Of a DNA stretch of 64,000 bases, positions 1-11,822 are shown piece by piece. The notes under the pieces were generated by a model. The model made no database searches, was not told the origin of the DNA, and worked only from the letters and a program-made list of their open reading frames with translations. A program made the translations under genes and the position numbers. Source of the stretch: Chlorokybus atmophyticus (taxonomy: Eukaryota > Streptophyta > Chlorokybophyceae > Chlorokybales > Chlorokybaceae); contig RHPI01000797.1 in NCBI GenBank assembly GCA_009103225.1, positions 507,764-571,763 of the forward strand, in the 5' to 3' direction. Within the stretch, counting starts at the first letter, position 1, and every line of letters starts with the position of its first letter.

Positions 1-300
1 TTCACCCACGGGTTCCTCATTATCCAATGAAGCACTTACTAGCCCACGTCGTCGCGGTCACGGCCGTGTCACGACCCGTCCGCCCGCGGCCTATTGGATT
101 CGGCCATATTCACCACGCAACTAGCCATTGCGGCGCGACCGCTCACGCGGCCATAGGTCAAACTGCCTCGGCGCGCAGATTGCGACCCTGCGCAAAGCCT
201 AGGGCAAGCCGCCCCAAATGTTTTTTGCCCTTGGATCTGCCTAAGTCCCCTGCGGGAATTGAACCTGAGACGTCAAGCTCCACGGCAGTGTCAGCATCCA
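1..300 (-). mobile_element. Truncated miniature LTR element (TRIM family 1)
   Basis: The reverse complement matches the internal part of the intact element at 36096-36602. Shared parts are the stretch after the primer site that contains GGTTCAATTCC (here about 253-270), the block with the 'gcggcttgccctagg' motif, the GC-rich centre, and the 'gtgggctagt' block near base 40. The window edge cuts off the 3' LTR. The primer-site side (about 280-300) is degraded: 'tcaagctcc' is kept but the bases that would complete TGGTATCGGAGC are gone. The 115-codon reading frame starting at 27 runs antisense to the element and is probably not a gene. Confidence 0.7.
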
Positions 301-1175
301 TGACTGGGTGGTCACTGTTGTGTCATGCCAAATACCCTCGCATGCCAGTCCTCCTCGAGCATGCCTACATTTAGCCCCAAGCCGGGCTACCAGCATGAAG
401 ACCGTCGCCCCCCAGCCTCTTGCTAGCTACTTCGTACTTCATGTAGCATGTAGCTAGGGCTACTCTATAGACTTCGCTGTAGGAACCGCACGTAGCTGAT
501 CAGTTAGGACTCTGTTATTAGCTCATGTGCTATATCAAACCTTGGGGGATTTTTATAGTAGCATACGGCTTCGATGGGACCGTTGGCCTCGTGCCAGGCG
601 TGGCACAACACAGTCATGATTTGACATGTATAAGTATGAAGTCATGTCATTAAACTCACCGGTGACACTGTGAGTGAGTATTAAAAGTAAAGACACGAAC
701 TACAAGAGCTTGTGAAGCGACTTGAATTGGAAGCACACCGTCCCGATTGCCAAGAACTGCCTTACTGCGTGAGACACAGTGTATGCTCTTGTGCGCTGTG
801 CTTGTCATTGCTGTGAGCTTGACGGTGGTGTGTTGGTTGCATAAGTCAAAACATAGCATCTCGGAGTTGCTTGTTCATTCACCTCACTTAACAGTGTAAC
901 ACATCATCCACTCATGCAAAGAATTGTGTATACAGCACTACCTATCGTAGTGGCTTGTTTACTCAAGGTGTTACCCTCTTTGCTCAAATGAGTGCGTCGC
1001 ATTTTGCATCAGATAATGCAGTCTGTATCTGGGAATACATCTCTGTGCATTTGTTATCACTGTCATCACACAGTGCGCACACAAGCACTAGTGTGGTGAG
1101 TGGTAGCAGCATCAAGATAGACAGTAGAGCATAAACACTCTACCCTGCATACACGTTCACCTGTGGACTAGCTGT
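300..1175. other. No recognised gene
   Basis: AT-balanced sequence with only short open frames. No splice-consistent exon chain, RNA gene or known repeat was recognised. Confidence 0.5.
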
Positions 1176-2029
1176 ATGAGCAGGACCACCCCATTCTTTT
1201 CGATGGACGAGGGTGACCTTAGCAGCTGCAGCCTAACCTTCAATCTTACCTACGAGCGGACCAGCAATGGGAGCAGCGATCGCAGCAGCAGAGGCTTGCA
1301 TGCTATCTCCGGCTTCACTCCGTTCCGATCTACTCCTCGCCATCAAGCTTCCCCACTATCCTCCGATACCGACGACTACGAGATGGAGTCTTCCAGCTCA
1401 AGCACATCCCTGCACTTCTTCGGTCGTGCTGGCACCACCTCGCTGGACACATCCGTTGTTAAGTTCGATTTCAAGATACGACAGCAAGCTCTAAAGAACA
1501 AAGACTGGTCAGATGAGATTTTTTTCCACATTGCTGCTCAGTATTTGGACCATAATTACACGATGTCTGGAAGTTTGTCGCTGAACTGCATCGAGTTGAT
1601 GGCTATGGCGAGCTCGCACCATAACATCTGCGTCACTGCATAGTCCAACATCCGTCGTTCCACCTACCACTCCAGCTGCATTCATTGGCTTGTCCATAGC
1701 TGCAGCCATTAAGAGGGCAGAGGAGGAGGAGCCTGAGTTGGTGATCGTCAACCTGACCCCTTACAGAGATTGAGACCAAGACGGTCGCACGACGGGCCCG
1801 GATCCTGGACCGTTTTGCTGCTATCCTTGAAAAACAACGTGCTGCAGCCGTTGAGGTGGGCACGCCTCTACCCCTGGCAACACCTGGCTCTCGTGCGGGA
1901 GGCAGTGCTTTCACCCTCGAGTCAGATGCACTGCGCGCACCAGCCATCACTGTAGGTGCTGCCATCTCTGAGTCTCCACTCAAGAACATATACACACTGA
2001 TTAACGTTCAAGGACCATGAATGGTTCGT
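1176..2029 (+). pseudogene. Decayed Ser/Thr-rich coding stretch, possibly gag-like
   Basis: Three consecutive frames look protein-like. The first (1176-1643) is a Ser-rich 155-codon frame. It is followed by a frame rich in Pro/Thr/Ala with an acidic EEEEPELV patch (about 1640-1770), then an 86-codon frame (about 1770-2029) with a basic, helix-like start (ARRARILDRFAAILEKQRA) and an Ala/Gly/Pro tail ending at TGA. The joins need frameshifts or introns; 'ccttacag' before 1770 could be a 3' splice site. No catalytic domain or zinc knuckle is visible. Its position directly before a GGACCA palindrome array resembles the position of the gag start after the second array (6016-6492). That link is inference, and a host gene fragment is equally possible. 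Confidence 0.3.
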
Positions 2030-2366
2030 GACGCAGGACCAAGATTTTCCCCTGCTAAGCGAAATCGGTGGACCATGCATGGTCTGCTTTTTAACGACAG
2101 TCGGACCATGCATGGTCCGAATTTAACGTGAATGGTACCATTGTCCCTTGGGATGCACCAGGCATGGTGGCCGGTATGCATGAGATTTGTGGACCATGTA
2201 TGGTCCGACTTTATCATGCAAAAGCGAACCAAGGTTGGTCCATGCATAAGTGAGTGTGTGTGGACCATATATGGTCCGAATTCTACATGTTAACATGGAC
2301 CAAGCTTGGTCCATTCTTGTAAGCAAATGCAAATCATAATGGGGTGTTTCAGACCAGATCCGGTCC
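2012..2366. repeat. Array of GGACCA-N4-TGGTCC palindromes (array 1)
   Basis: About ten imperfect 16-bp palindromes of the form GGACCA-N4-TGGTCC start near 2012, 2070, 2103, 2132, 2155, 2191, 2226, 2262, 2297 and 2351. The arms are conserved, the centre varies (TGCA, TGTA, TATA, AGCT, AGGT), and the spacers are unrelated. Four consecutive starts are 35-36 bp apart. This looks like a cluster of binding sites for a dimeric protein rather than a simple tandem repeat. Confidence 0.75.
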
Positions 2367-2660
2367 GATCTGTGGCACAACAAAGATTGCATATCTTGCA
2401 TGCAACAAGCAGACTAGCAGTCAGAATGTACATATTATATTCACAATCATCCACCACACTTCACAAAGCTCTATCATAGCTGAGTAGCTGACCTACCTAG
2501 CCTAGTAAACCTCTGTCTCTAACAAACTGCAAGCTTTCACGCAGAGCCTGCACATGACAAGTGCGCATTAGCGTGTGTGAGAATGCACGTGCGCCTGTGC
2601 GCGCGTGCGCACGCTCGTATGTGTGAGTGTGAGTGTATGCAATGTGCATGCGCACAAGCT

Positions 2661-2724
2661 TACAAGTTACTGACAGTTGTGACAAGCACGCTTGTGCTTG
2701 TCACAACTGCCAGTAACTTGTAAG
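2661..2724. repeat. Long hairpin, about 30-bp arms
   Basis: The arms begin 'ttacaagttactgacagttg' and end with its complement 'cagtaacttgtaa'. They are separated by about 4 bases and have one mismatch. Flanking sequence is TG-rich. Confidence 0.8.
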
Positions 2725-3644
2725 TGCACGCGCACGTGCATGCCGTGAGGAACAGTCGGACTGTTCCTTTTGCAATGCGTGCGTGCGCGTGTGCGTACAC
2801 AAGTGTGTGTGAGTGTAAGTGTATGCGCGATTTGTATACATGGCACTATATGTGTTCGTTTGTGCATCTGTATCAGTGGCTATGCATACGAGACAGGCCT
2901 TGCACGCACCTTGCTGAATGGTGGGACTGACGGTGATTGTTGACAATCGAGGGCTGTCAAATAGCCCTTGATTGTTAAACGGACAGTCCAGGGTCAGCAA
3001 TCGAGGGTTGTCAGACAGGGCTTTCAAGAGGTCCTGTGTAACACAGAAGCAGCCGGCATCAGAGTTGGGTGGGATGCAATGCAAGCAGCCAACCCTGCTG
3101 TGTGTGCGCGCGCACACGTGCACGCACGCGTGTTGACATGCAAGACTGTTGATAAAGGTATGCACTTGCTTGTTGACACATACACATGCATATGATTGTT
3201 GCAAGACATGCACCGATTGTACACTTACTCACGTGCAGGGCCTGCGCGCATGTCGGGTGGTAACTTGACAGTCAATCCGACTGTCGAGACTCAACAGTCG
3301 AGGCTGTCAACAGGGCTGTCACATAGGTACGAACCCTGTGCATGTATGTGTCAGTATGTGCGACTATTGTTGTGTGCGTGTACGCATGCGTGCACCCTTG
3401 ATGAAATCTTGATTCATGCAGCACTTGCACGCGCGTGGCACACACATGGTGTGTATCACCTTTGCATTAAGTTATGTGCGCCTGCGCCTGCGTGCATGTC
3501 TAGGTGTGTGTGGCCGTGTCAATGTGTGTATGCATGTGCGCACGTGCGCGTGTAAAAAGTGTGCTGAAGTGTTTGCGAGTCTGCTAAAAGAAAGATACGC
3601 GCAATTATTGATGTGTGCCCCCCCCCCCCCCCACCCCCCCGAGC

Positions 3645-4224
3645 NNNNNNNNNNNNNNNNNNNNNNNNNNNNNNNNNNNNNNNNNNNNNNNNNNNNNNNN
3701 NNNNNNNNNNNNNNNNNNNNNNNNNNNNNNNNNNNNNNNNNNNNNNNNNNNNNNNNNNNNNNNNNNNNNNNNNNNNNNNNNNNNNNNNNNNNNNNNNNNN
3801 NNNNNNNNNNNNNNNNNNNNNNNNNNNNNNNNNNNNNNNNNNNNNNNNNNNNNNNNNNNNNNNNNNNNNNNNNNNNNNNNNNNNNNNNNNNNNNNNNNNN
3901 NNNNNNNNNNNNNNNNNNNNNNNNNNNNNNNNNNNNNNNNNNNNNNNNNNNNNNNNNNNNNNNNNNNNNNNNNNNNNNNNNNNNNNNNNNNNNNNNNNNN
4001 NNNNNNNNNNNNNNNNNNNNNNNNNNNNNNNNNNNNNNNNNNNNNNNNNNNNNNNNNNNNNNNNNNNNNNNNNNNNNNNNNNNNNNNNNNNNNNNNNNNN
4101 NNNNNNNNNNNNNNNNNNNNNNNNNNNNNNNNNNNNNNNNNNNNNNNNNNNNNNNNNNNNNNNNNNNNNNNNNNNNNNNNNNNNNNNNNNNNNNNNNNNN
4201 NNNNNNNNNNNNNNNNNNNNNNNN
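3645..4224. other. Assembly gap (580 N)
   Basis: A run of N preceded by poly-C. Reading frames that cross it are artefacts. Confidence 0.98.
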
Positions 4225-5035
4225 CCACTGTGCTGTGGGGGGGCTGTCGACAATGGCTGTAAGAAACTTCACCTGTTGTTGTGGTCGAGCAGAACGGAAG
4301 AGAGAACACACCCCTCACCAAAGCGCGTTTGTGCGCCCTCCAAGGGCCCGGCTATCCCCAAAGCACAAAAGTTTGAGCCTGACTTGCATGTATATGCACG
4401 TGCATGTGCCCGCATGTGTTGGTGTGCATGACTGCAACGCGCGGGGGGGGAGGGGGGGGGGGTCGACAATGACTGTAAGTAAACTCACTTGGTTGCTTGT
4501 TTGGCTATAGTGTCACACGTTAGAATGGGCCGTTGCTTTGCAGCCCAGCATTGGTTAGTGTGCGCGGCCTGTGCACGCGCATGTGTGCACATGCCGCGCA
4601 AGTGCATTCACCTCTGTGCACCTGTGCACGGTCTTGAGCATAAGCGTGTATGCTCATGTGTCTTCACTAACATAGACATGATGTGTGAAACACACAGGCG
4701 TGCTTGTGCCACACACATGCGTACACTTGCGCGCACACATAACACAAATTAATGCTCACCTGCAACTTGCAGGAATGGCAAGCGGTCCAAGTTGTTGAAG
4801 TCTTATTCACAGCTGCTCCGCTTCACATTCGCTCCTGTCGCCACTCGCTGCAGCCTGCAATTGGTGGTTTGAAACCATGTAAGTTAGCAGCACCAAGTAG
4901 GAGACTGTGCAGGACAGCCAAGGCATCAAGCTATGCATAGGCAGCATGTGGTGGTGTCTATCAGCTGCTGAAGCCCCAAAACACATATTCGGTTTATCAA
5001 CATTGTCAACTGTTGTGACAACCATGTGTCAACAC

Positions 5036-5410
5036 TGGTGTACACAGCAACTGCGTATGCTTGCGTGCACATGTGTATGAGTATGCGTGCATGCATGTGT
5101 GCTTGACATGTGGGTTTGACTGCCTTAAAACCGATAGTCCTCGACTGTCAGCTAACCCTATATGGTTGGCTCGACTGTCGGCCAACCTTGGAGGGTGTCG
5201 GCCAACCTTGGAGGGTATCAGCCAACCGGCTGATAGTCGAGGACTGGTGTATACAACATTTGCATATGCTTGCGTGCACATGTGTATGAGTATGCATGCA
5301 TGCAAGTGTGCTTGACATGTGTGTCAATTGCCTTGAAACCGACAGTCTTCGACTGTCAGCCAACCTTGGAGGGTTGGCTGACAGTGGAGGACTGTCGGTT
5401 GGGGCCAATT
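5036..5410. repeat. Tandem duplication carrying large GACTGTC palindromes
   Basis: Two direct units start near 5036 and 5245. Each opens with 'ctggtgta', runs through 'tgcgtgcacatgtgtatgag' and ends in a palindromic block. In unit 2 (about 5338-5400) the palindrome is long: CCGACAGTC...CAGCCAACC, a short loop, then GGTTGGCTG...GACTGTCGG. Related TCGAGG/GACTGTC palindromes occur at 2930-3010 and 3265-3330. This resembles a foldback element family. Confidence 0.65.
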
Positions 5411-5439
5411 GACAGTTGAGGCTTGCAACTGCGGCTGTA

Positions 5440-6015
5440 CGTGCTGCGATGGCTGTAGCTGCTGCGGCTGTTGCTGCGGCTTCACACGGTCACTACTGCT
5501 TCTGTAGCACGACAGCAAGGTTGTTTATTGTGCAATAGAAACAGCAGCAGTCGTAAACACAACAGCAAACTCTACAACAACATGCTACATGCAGACGACG
5601 GCAGCAGCAGCAACGGGTCAACAAAGAAGTTGAAAACAACGACAGTGTCAGCAAAGCGTACCAATGGTAGCAGCTGCTGCCGCTGTTACATTTTGCCGTT
5701 GCAGCAGCACTGCTACGTGCCACAGTGTGCATGCACAACACGACAATTACTGTGTGGCTGTTTGCTGTTGTTGGTTTGCTCGCTTAAAACGACTACGACA
5801 GCAAGCTGTTTGGCTCCAGCAATCGCTAGCTTTAGCTACCAACACCCACCGTCCGCCGCCGCCGCCGTCGCCGCCGCCGCTCCAGCGCTAGACGCCACCA
5901 CAACGACAGTCCTGCAGTGCTTTGGCACTGCCAGCTGTCAAACTCGCAGATGAAATCAACGCTGACGTGTACGGTTAAGGCTGACCTTGAGTCAGCATGC
6001 ACTCGTTCTATGTAC
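5440..6015. other. CAG/GCC-rich low-complexity sequence, no gene recognised
   Basis: Many CAG, CTG and GCC trinucleotides give Ala-, Gln- or Cys-rich frames on both strands (for example 5471-5953). None has a recognisable domain or splice structure. Confidence 0.5.
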
Positions 6016-6492
6016 GAACCATGCATGTAACGAATACGGGACCATGCTTGGTTCATACGTTAGGGTATGACACATTTGCACCCGTACAGTGCACATTACG
6101 TACGAGCCCATACATGTACCATGTACATGGTTCGTACATTAGGGTTTGAACAGCTGCACCATGTCGAAACGAGGGACCCTGAGAGCGCGCCATGCACGGT
6201 CCGTCCAGCTAAGAGCGCGGACCATGCATGATCCGTACGCCTGGTGACGGTCGGACCGGGGGAACGCCTGGTCCGGCAGCGGACCATACATGATCCGGAC
6301 ATTCGCCAAAAATTGGACCAGTATCGTAGCTGGGCCGGCCGCGAACCATGCATGGTGCGTGCTTGCGCGCCAGGTATCGGAGCCTCGAAAGGACCATGGA
6401 CGGTCCGTCCCCCGGGTACCAGGCACTCGTGGTCCTCGGGGGACGGACCATGTATGGCCCGCGGGGTCCGTGGAAGGACCATGCATGGTTCT
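6016..6492. repeat. Array of GGACCATGCATGGTCC-like palindromes (array 2)
   Basis: About ten degenerate copies of the palindrome seen at 2012-2366 start near 6016, 6039, 6117, 6187, 6219, 6281, 6343, 6391, 6445 and 6477. Several starts are 32 bp apart. The array ends 80 bp before the first gag codon of the methyltransferase-bearing retroelement, so it may lie in its LTR or leader. No matching downstream LTR was found. Confidence 0.7.
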
Positions 6493-6570
6493 TGAACGTC
6501 AAGCCGTGTGATACGCTGCACTTCGTCGCACCTTCCCACCTCAGACCACCAGCAAAGTCGAGGAGCTGAG

Positions 6571-9500
6571 ATGGTTTCGACGCAAGCCCAACGACGCCCC
6601 TCCACACTGTACTCCACACTGGAAGGGCTGTTGAAGGACACTAACTACAAGATCATCAGTGACGAGAATGCTTCAGAGGTGTATGTCAATGAGTTGGATG
6701 CCACCTTGAGCAAGTCGACGCGCCTGACCCTAAACCACAGCAGGTCCCTTGGCTACACGCTCAAAAAAGCATTTGAGACTGCACAAGCCATTTACAAGCG
6801 CTTGGTGTATGAGAAGGCAGTGCTGGTAACCAACCGCAACGCCTCTCGGCCTGCAGCCTGCACAACTACTGAGCCTCGTCACCGCGAACGTGGCCGGACT
6901 ATCCACCAGCACGCGGCAAAGGGAAACGGTCAGCTCATACTGCTTTGTCTGCCCCTGTGCTGTGTCATTGCTGTGGACGGCATGGGCACTATTAAAGGGA
7001 GTGCATCGAAGAGTACTCAACCCTGGTGTGCAACTATTGTAAAAAGACTGGTCACTTGGAGTCGATCTGCTGGCTCAAGTTCCCTGAGTTGTGACCTGCT
7101 AACAGCTGCAGCAACAACAACTCTGGTGGCTACAACAGCAGCGACATTGGAGGCCACAACGGCAACAACCCTGGTGGCTACGATAGCAACCACACTAAAG
7201 GCCATAACAACGACAACAACTACGCCAGCGCTCGCAAGGAAGAACAAGGCTGCACGGGGAAGATTCGTCCTGCTCTGCGCAAGGGACTAAAAAGACGTCC
7301 GCGCGCTGCTGCTGTTGCCGCCAAGGCTCCAGCCAACCCACCAGCTGATCACCATATGGCTGCGCTTATGGCACGTATGGCACGCATGGTGGAAGACAAG
7401 GAGCAGGAATATCGCGCCAGCTTCTCTGCCCGATGGGCACTGATGGCTCCGAAGCGCGTAAGGGACACAAGCACTCCGTCACACGTTCAACCGTCTCGAC
7501 GAGTACGAGGGCAAGCCGCATCGTCAGCAGCTACCTCCGAAGCCACCAGTAGTGCTGCATCAGCAGCAACAGCCGCACCCGCTACGACGTCGATCCCGTC
7601 AACATTAGCAGTAACTACTCTAATTGCACCAGGAGTTGGGACACCAGTGGGCATCGTAACGCCAACAGTGGTGAGCACGATGGCAATAGCCATTGTTGCC
7701 ACCGACTCTGAGCAGTAGATCGCACCAGTGCCGCTCCAGCTACAAGAACACCTGTGTCAGCGAGCATTGAGACCACTCTTGCGCTACTAACGGGCACCAT
7801 CGCAATCACTGCCAGTGCCATCGTTAAGTCTGCTGACACTGCAGCAACGCGCGCAGCTACGTTGCCCGCCCTCGACGCCACTCAGACCGTCCCGCGAGGT
7901 TAGCAAGCTGAGCGCGCATGGGAGACCATGATGCGTGGAGCAGATACCACTACCACTGGTAGTGGGATTGCTAATAATCGCTGTATCGCTGTAATTGCTG
8001 ATAATGGCCTTGCTTTTGGGCAAGGAGGACAGCGCACCACGCGCGTTGAACGCAGTGATTGCATTTTCCCCCTATCAAAATATCACACCCTACCAATGCA
8101 GATCCAGCGGCCTCCCATGCGAGATCGCGTCTCTGTAGTGAGAACATTTGTTGTGCGGGAGTTGGCCCTGCAGCTGTTGTAGACTCTGCATAACAACATG
8201 CAGACCGCGCCACGCCAGTCCGCATAAGTCCGTCACGGGCCTTTGAGCCCAGTCCGCTGGACATGTATTCAGACCGGCAACTCAACGTGCAGCAACACAT
8301 CAGCGATGCAGCTAACATGCCTTTGGGTACCGACAACGCACTTAAAACCCTCACTACTCCTCGGCTTCACAAGCGCTACACCGTTTTGGAACAAGCGTTT
8401 ACCTGACGGCAGGATCAATTTGCAACCATCAATGCGCGAGCGCAAGCCCTTGCCGCTGCTCGTGCTTCCGTTCCCCAACTAACAAGTGCTGGACCATCGT
8501 CCAGCACGACACTCTCGCTATCGAAACCGACATTGACCACGCGAGGGCGCTGGCCCAACAGATAAGGGGGTTGACGCCCCGCTGCTACCCGCCTTGATGG
8601 AAGATTTGCTTGACGATCAACGTGATCAAGGGAGAGGCTACCTTACACCATAAGGGTGTACACAACGGGATGGAGCAGGCTTAGTTGGAGAACAGCAAGT
8701 TCGCATTGCCGTATTGCGACAAGCAACGATGCTACATCGACAAGAAGGCATCGGCCAAAGACAGATGATGAGGATGCGAGAAGGTGGCAATGGAGCGCGA
8801 GCGAGACTAGTGACTTGGCTAGTCACCAATCACCCCGCAGTCCCTTTGTTCGCACTTGGCCCCAGATTGTCATGGTTGGACGCCTTCCTTCGCTCGCTGC
8901 GGTAAGCCTATGACGAGGTGGCTTTGGCAGCCACTGACACCTTAAACCTTAAAAGGAGCTCAAGAGGTTAAATTGAGGTTGCCAGGAGTGGAAGCAACGC
9001 GATAACGCAGACGTATTGCAGCTGCTTATGAGCAGCATGTCCATCAGCCAGAGATCTACCTCATTGTGCGTGCACGAGCAACAACTGTGCTACAAGTGGG
9101 GGTGGTCAATGGCATGTCTGATGGGATGCTTACATGGCAGGGATGCTAAGGGTTCCCGCCATTACCCACGACATAAGAGTGCGGCGCCTGCGCGCAATGT
9201 ATCTTCAGCCCATGCCTTCAAACCACCGCTGGGGTGATGTAGTCAACAATCCAACAGCTACATGGGAAGGTACAGTGGTCAGGGAGGCGGCTCATGCTGT
9301 ACGCTGGACTTACATGAAAGAACAGGCTGCACGGGATGCGGGCCCATAAACACCCTGTCCTTAGGGTTTCCCCCACAGCAACTGGCCACGCCGCCAGGTA
9401 TGACCCCGGCCATACAGAGACACAATCTCCCTGCGCCACAGCCAGGGCAGCACTGCCAGCACCCAGGCCGCAGCGAGTATACCAACAGCCAAGACCATGA

Positions 9501-9640
9501 TGGTTCGGGCCAGGCTGCGGACAAGGATTTATTTCAAGACCCAGCCGATCGAGGTTCGCTTGCCGCACTGCGCTCGATACAACTGGAAGAGACTGCATCA
9601 GCAGTCACCTCACACAGACGCTACCGACGGTTCAAGCGTA
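6571..9640 (+). pseudogene. Gag region of element D, two CCHC zinc knuckles
   Basis: I chose the ATG at 6571 because an open frame follows for 260 codons. Two zinc knuckles lie in one reading frame: CHCCGRHGHY-stop-REC (about 6967-7008) and CNYCKKTGHLESIC (about 7031-7072). Both follow C-X2-C-X4-H-X4-C, the nucleic-acid binding motif of retroviral nucleocapsid; the first now contains a TAA. After them come Asn/Gly-rich and Ala/Thr-rich stretches (7100-7720) and several shifted frames (8240-8480, 8690-8905, 9134-9349) with Arg/Gln-rich, capsid-like composition but no assignable fold. The region is long for a gag (about 3 kb) and could hide another decayed domain. Confidence 0.65.
8487..8508. 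repeat. Short perfect hairpin
   Basis: GTGCTGGAC, four bases, GTCCAGCAC. One of several exact palindromes embedded in the decayed coding sequence of element D. Confidence 0.7.
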
Positions 9641-10344
9641 TGCGCATCAACGCCAACGCAGCCATGATTGCCAACAAAGGCAAGCATGTTACCATCAACG
9701 GTCGAGCACCCAACTTGATGCTGGACTCTGGAGTTTAGCCCGTCATCATCGGACGTTACCTCGCACACGACCTCGGCATCACCAGCGCTAAGCTGATGTC
9801 CTGCCCATACCACCGCTAGAAGTGGGTTTCGGCAAATTAGGTTGGATCCGCAACTTTGTAATAAACGAAGCCGGACATTATTTGCGGAATTTGCAAAGTT
9901 TATGACGGATCTGTACATTTATTATAGCTGCAGCCGGAATTTTATTGCGACCTGTCACAAATGGCAATCCACCGGTGACGATTGTAAGTGGCGGATCCCC
10001 AACAGTGTTAAGGATTCAATGTTTACGTAATCAAGGGTTCAGGCCGTGAGAAAGACTTATATAAGTCGCAATTACAGTTGTGACCAATTTGTTAACGATG
10101 CGTCTTTACTCCCGAACGCAATTGAGGACTCGACAATAACATTATTATGCATTTAATGCATTCAATTTGCATGCTAAAGCTGTACACATCATCATTGAAA
10201 TTTTGACCCGTTTCATCAACGATACGAGACTTGATACTTAACAACTCGCAACGCTAAGATCGATCCTTCCATTGTTACAAACCATAATAATCTTACGACC
10301 ACATCATTGCCAAATTGCCAGTTCAACCCCGCGGCCTATCGATG

Positions 10345-10385
10345 GCTTGCCCCGCAGCCTGCTGGTAGCAGGCCGCGGGGCAAGC
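10345..10385. repeat. Conserved GC-rich hairpin in DNA transposon copy 1
   Basis: A stem of GCTTGCCCCGC... against its complement ...GCGGGGCAAGC closes a loop of a few bases, with one mismatch. The same hairpin is present in copy 2 (14802-14842) and copy 3 (63463-63503). Confidence 0.85.
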
Positions 10386-11286
10386 AAGTAGAAGGCTTGC
10401 ATGTATAATCATTGGTAAACCGTGGTAGCACATGAGGTAAACATGTAAAGACTTGACCTGAACTCCGCAACCAACCTTGCGCCAGCAGGTGACGCAGGGC
10501 GCATAATGCAAACCTTTACCGGTAAATTCGCGCTGTGATTGGACAAAACGGCAAGTCGAACAAAGTCTCCCTCCTCAAGTCACCTTTTAGTGGTAAAATC
10601 CACCTTCACCTTTATCTTTTTGATACAAATGGTATATATATGTAAATACCGCGGTGTATACATGGATATACAAGAATATATTTATATGTATGAGTATATA
10701 TGTATATGAATATAAGTATATATACGTATATGTACATATATATATATATGTATATATACATATACCGGTAGTGCCGTTGTATGCAGCTGTTGGTGCATGC
10801 ATTGGCACATGAGACAATTTGAAGCAGCTGTTGTAGGTTATATGTTTTACAAACGCGGTGTAGGGTGCCTCGTGTCGTCGTGGTCTAGCTGGTCGGTTGT
10901 CAGGTCGTATGATGTTGCTTGCTGATCCAACAGGTGCTGCCACGCGAGTTTAAAACTCGGAGATGCAGACACGAAAACCCGTATGCTGCGGCTCTTTTGG
11001 TTTTTCGCCGCGAACTGCGGCCATAACATTTCCTGGTTAGATCACGCATTAAGATTAATCTCCTTAGTACATGATCTAACCAAAAATTAGTTTAGGATGG
11101 GACTAGTATTAAGTTCAAGAAAAGACGGATACCGAACTTAATGCACACCAGCTAGTTAACCTTAATGGCAGCTCGATACCAAATAAAGTTGCGGCTGCAG
11201 CCGCAAAGAGTGCAAAAATGGGTATGTTGCTTGCATATGGATCCCTAATTAAGTTATAGCTGGATCTCCAATTAATTTGTAGGCAA

Positions 11287-11822
11287 TGTCACAGCCCACT
11301 CGACCATAAAAGACTTGGTGCTTTTATGGTCGCTTTGTGGTGATTTAATGTACCTTCCCGTTACATTCCCACCCACTAAAGAACGCTGACGTCCTCGGCA
11401 GCTGGCGCTCATCAGCTGGGGAATCTTCCCAGGGGTCTGATTTAGGGTCGGTCACCGGCCCCACTACCCAAGCACCAGCCAATTTTAGGCCCATACCAGT
11501 CAACGCGCGCATAGCGCGCCGCTGCCGGCCCCACAGGTCGCGTCGCCGCAATAGGCAGGTCGCGCCCTGCCGCGCCGAATGACTGGTCAGTTCGGCGCGA
11601 CTGCCATTAGGCAAGTCGCGACCCATCGATGATGGTACTTATAAAGAGACCATTTACGATGTTATTAGATCGAGAAACAACGACCGCGGAATTTGTGTGC
11701 AAGGCAGGAATCGAACACGGGTCTCAAGCTCCGATGACCAATGTCACAGCCCACTCGACCATAAAAGACTTGGCACTTTTATTAGGTCGATTTGTGGTCA
11801 TATAACGTACCTTCCCGTTACA
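11287..11822 (-). mobile_element. Complete TRIM (miniature LTR retrotransposon), family 2
   Basis: 536 bp with terminal direct repeats of about 80 bp (11287-11374 and about 11742-11822). On the minus strand they start TGTAACGG and end CTGTGACA. A perfect 5-bp target duplication GGCAA flanks it (11282-11286, 11823-11827). On the minus strand the LTR is followed by a primer-site-like TGGTCATCGGAGC, related to the initiator-Met tRNA primer site. The internal part has a 93-codon frame (11345-11626, minus) rich in Arg and Pro, whose C-terminal half recurs in the copy at 47564-48083. TRIMs need enzymes supplied by other elements. It is nested in DNA transposon copy 1; copy 2 has the empty site. Confidence 0.92.

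Larger units (their letters stand above)
2540..5440. repeat. TG-rich alternating purine-pyrimidine tract with hairpins
   Basis: Long stretches of alternating GT, GC and AC steps (for example 2570-2650, 2780-2830, 3100-3140, 3480-3560, 4560-4760) are mixed with short inverted repeats built from GACTGTC and TCGAGG words. The frames here are Cys/His/Thr-rich products of the repeat and not genes. Alternating purine-pyrimidine DNA of this kind can adopt Z-form. Confidence 0.6.

Noticed and set aside
27-374. 115-codon frame at the window start
   Set aside because: It runs antisense to a truncated TRIM and has no recognisable features.
2012-2366. CRISPR-like array
   Set aside because: The repeats are palindromic with variable centres and arms that drift, spacers are not uniform in length, and the genome is eukaryotic.
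3416-4510. Several long frames of 215-364 codons over 3600-4250
   Set aside because: They exist only because the N gap contains no stop codons.
7017-7247. Val/Ala-rich frame on the minus strand as a membrane protein
   Set aside because: It is antisense to a simple ACA/GCA-rich stretch following the zinc knuckles of element D.
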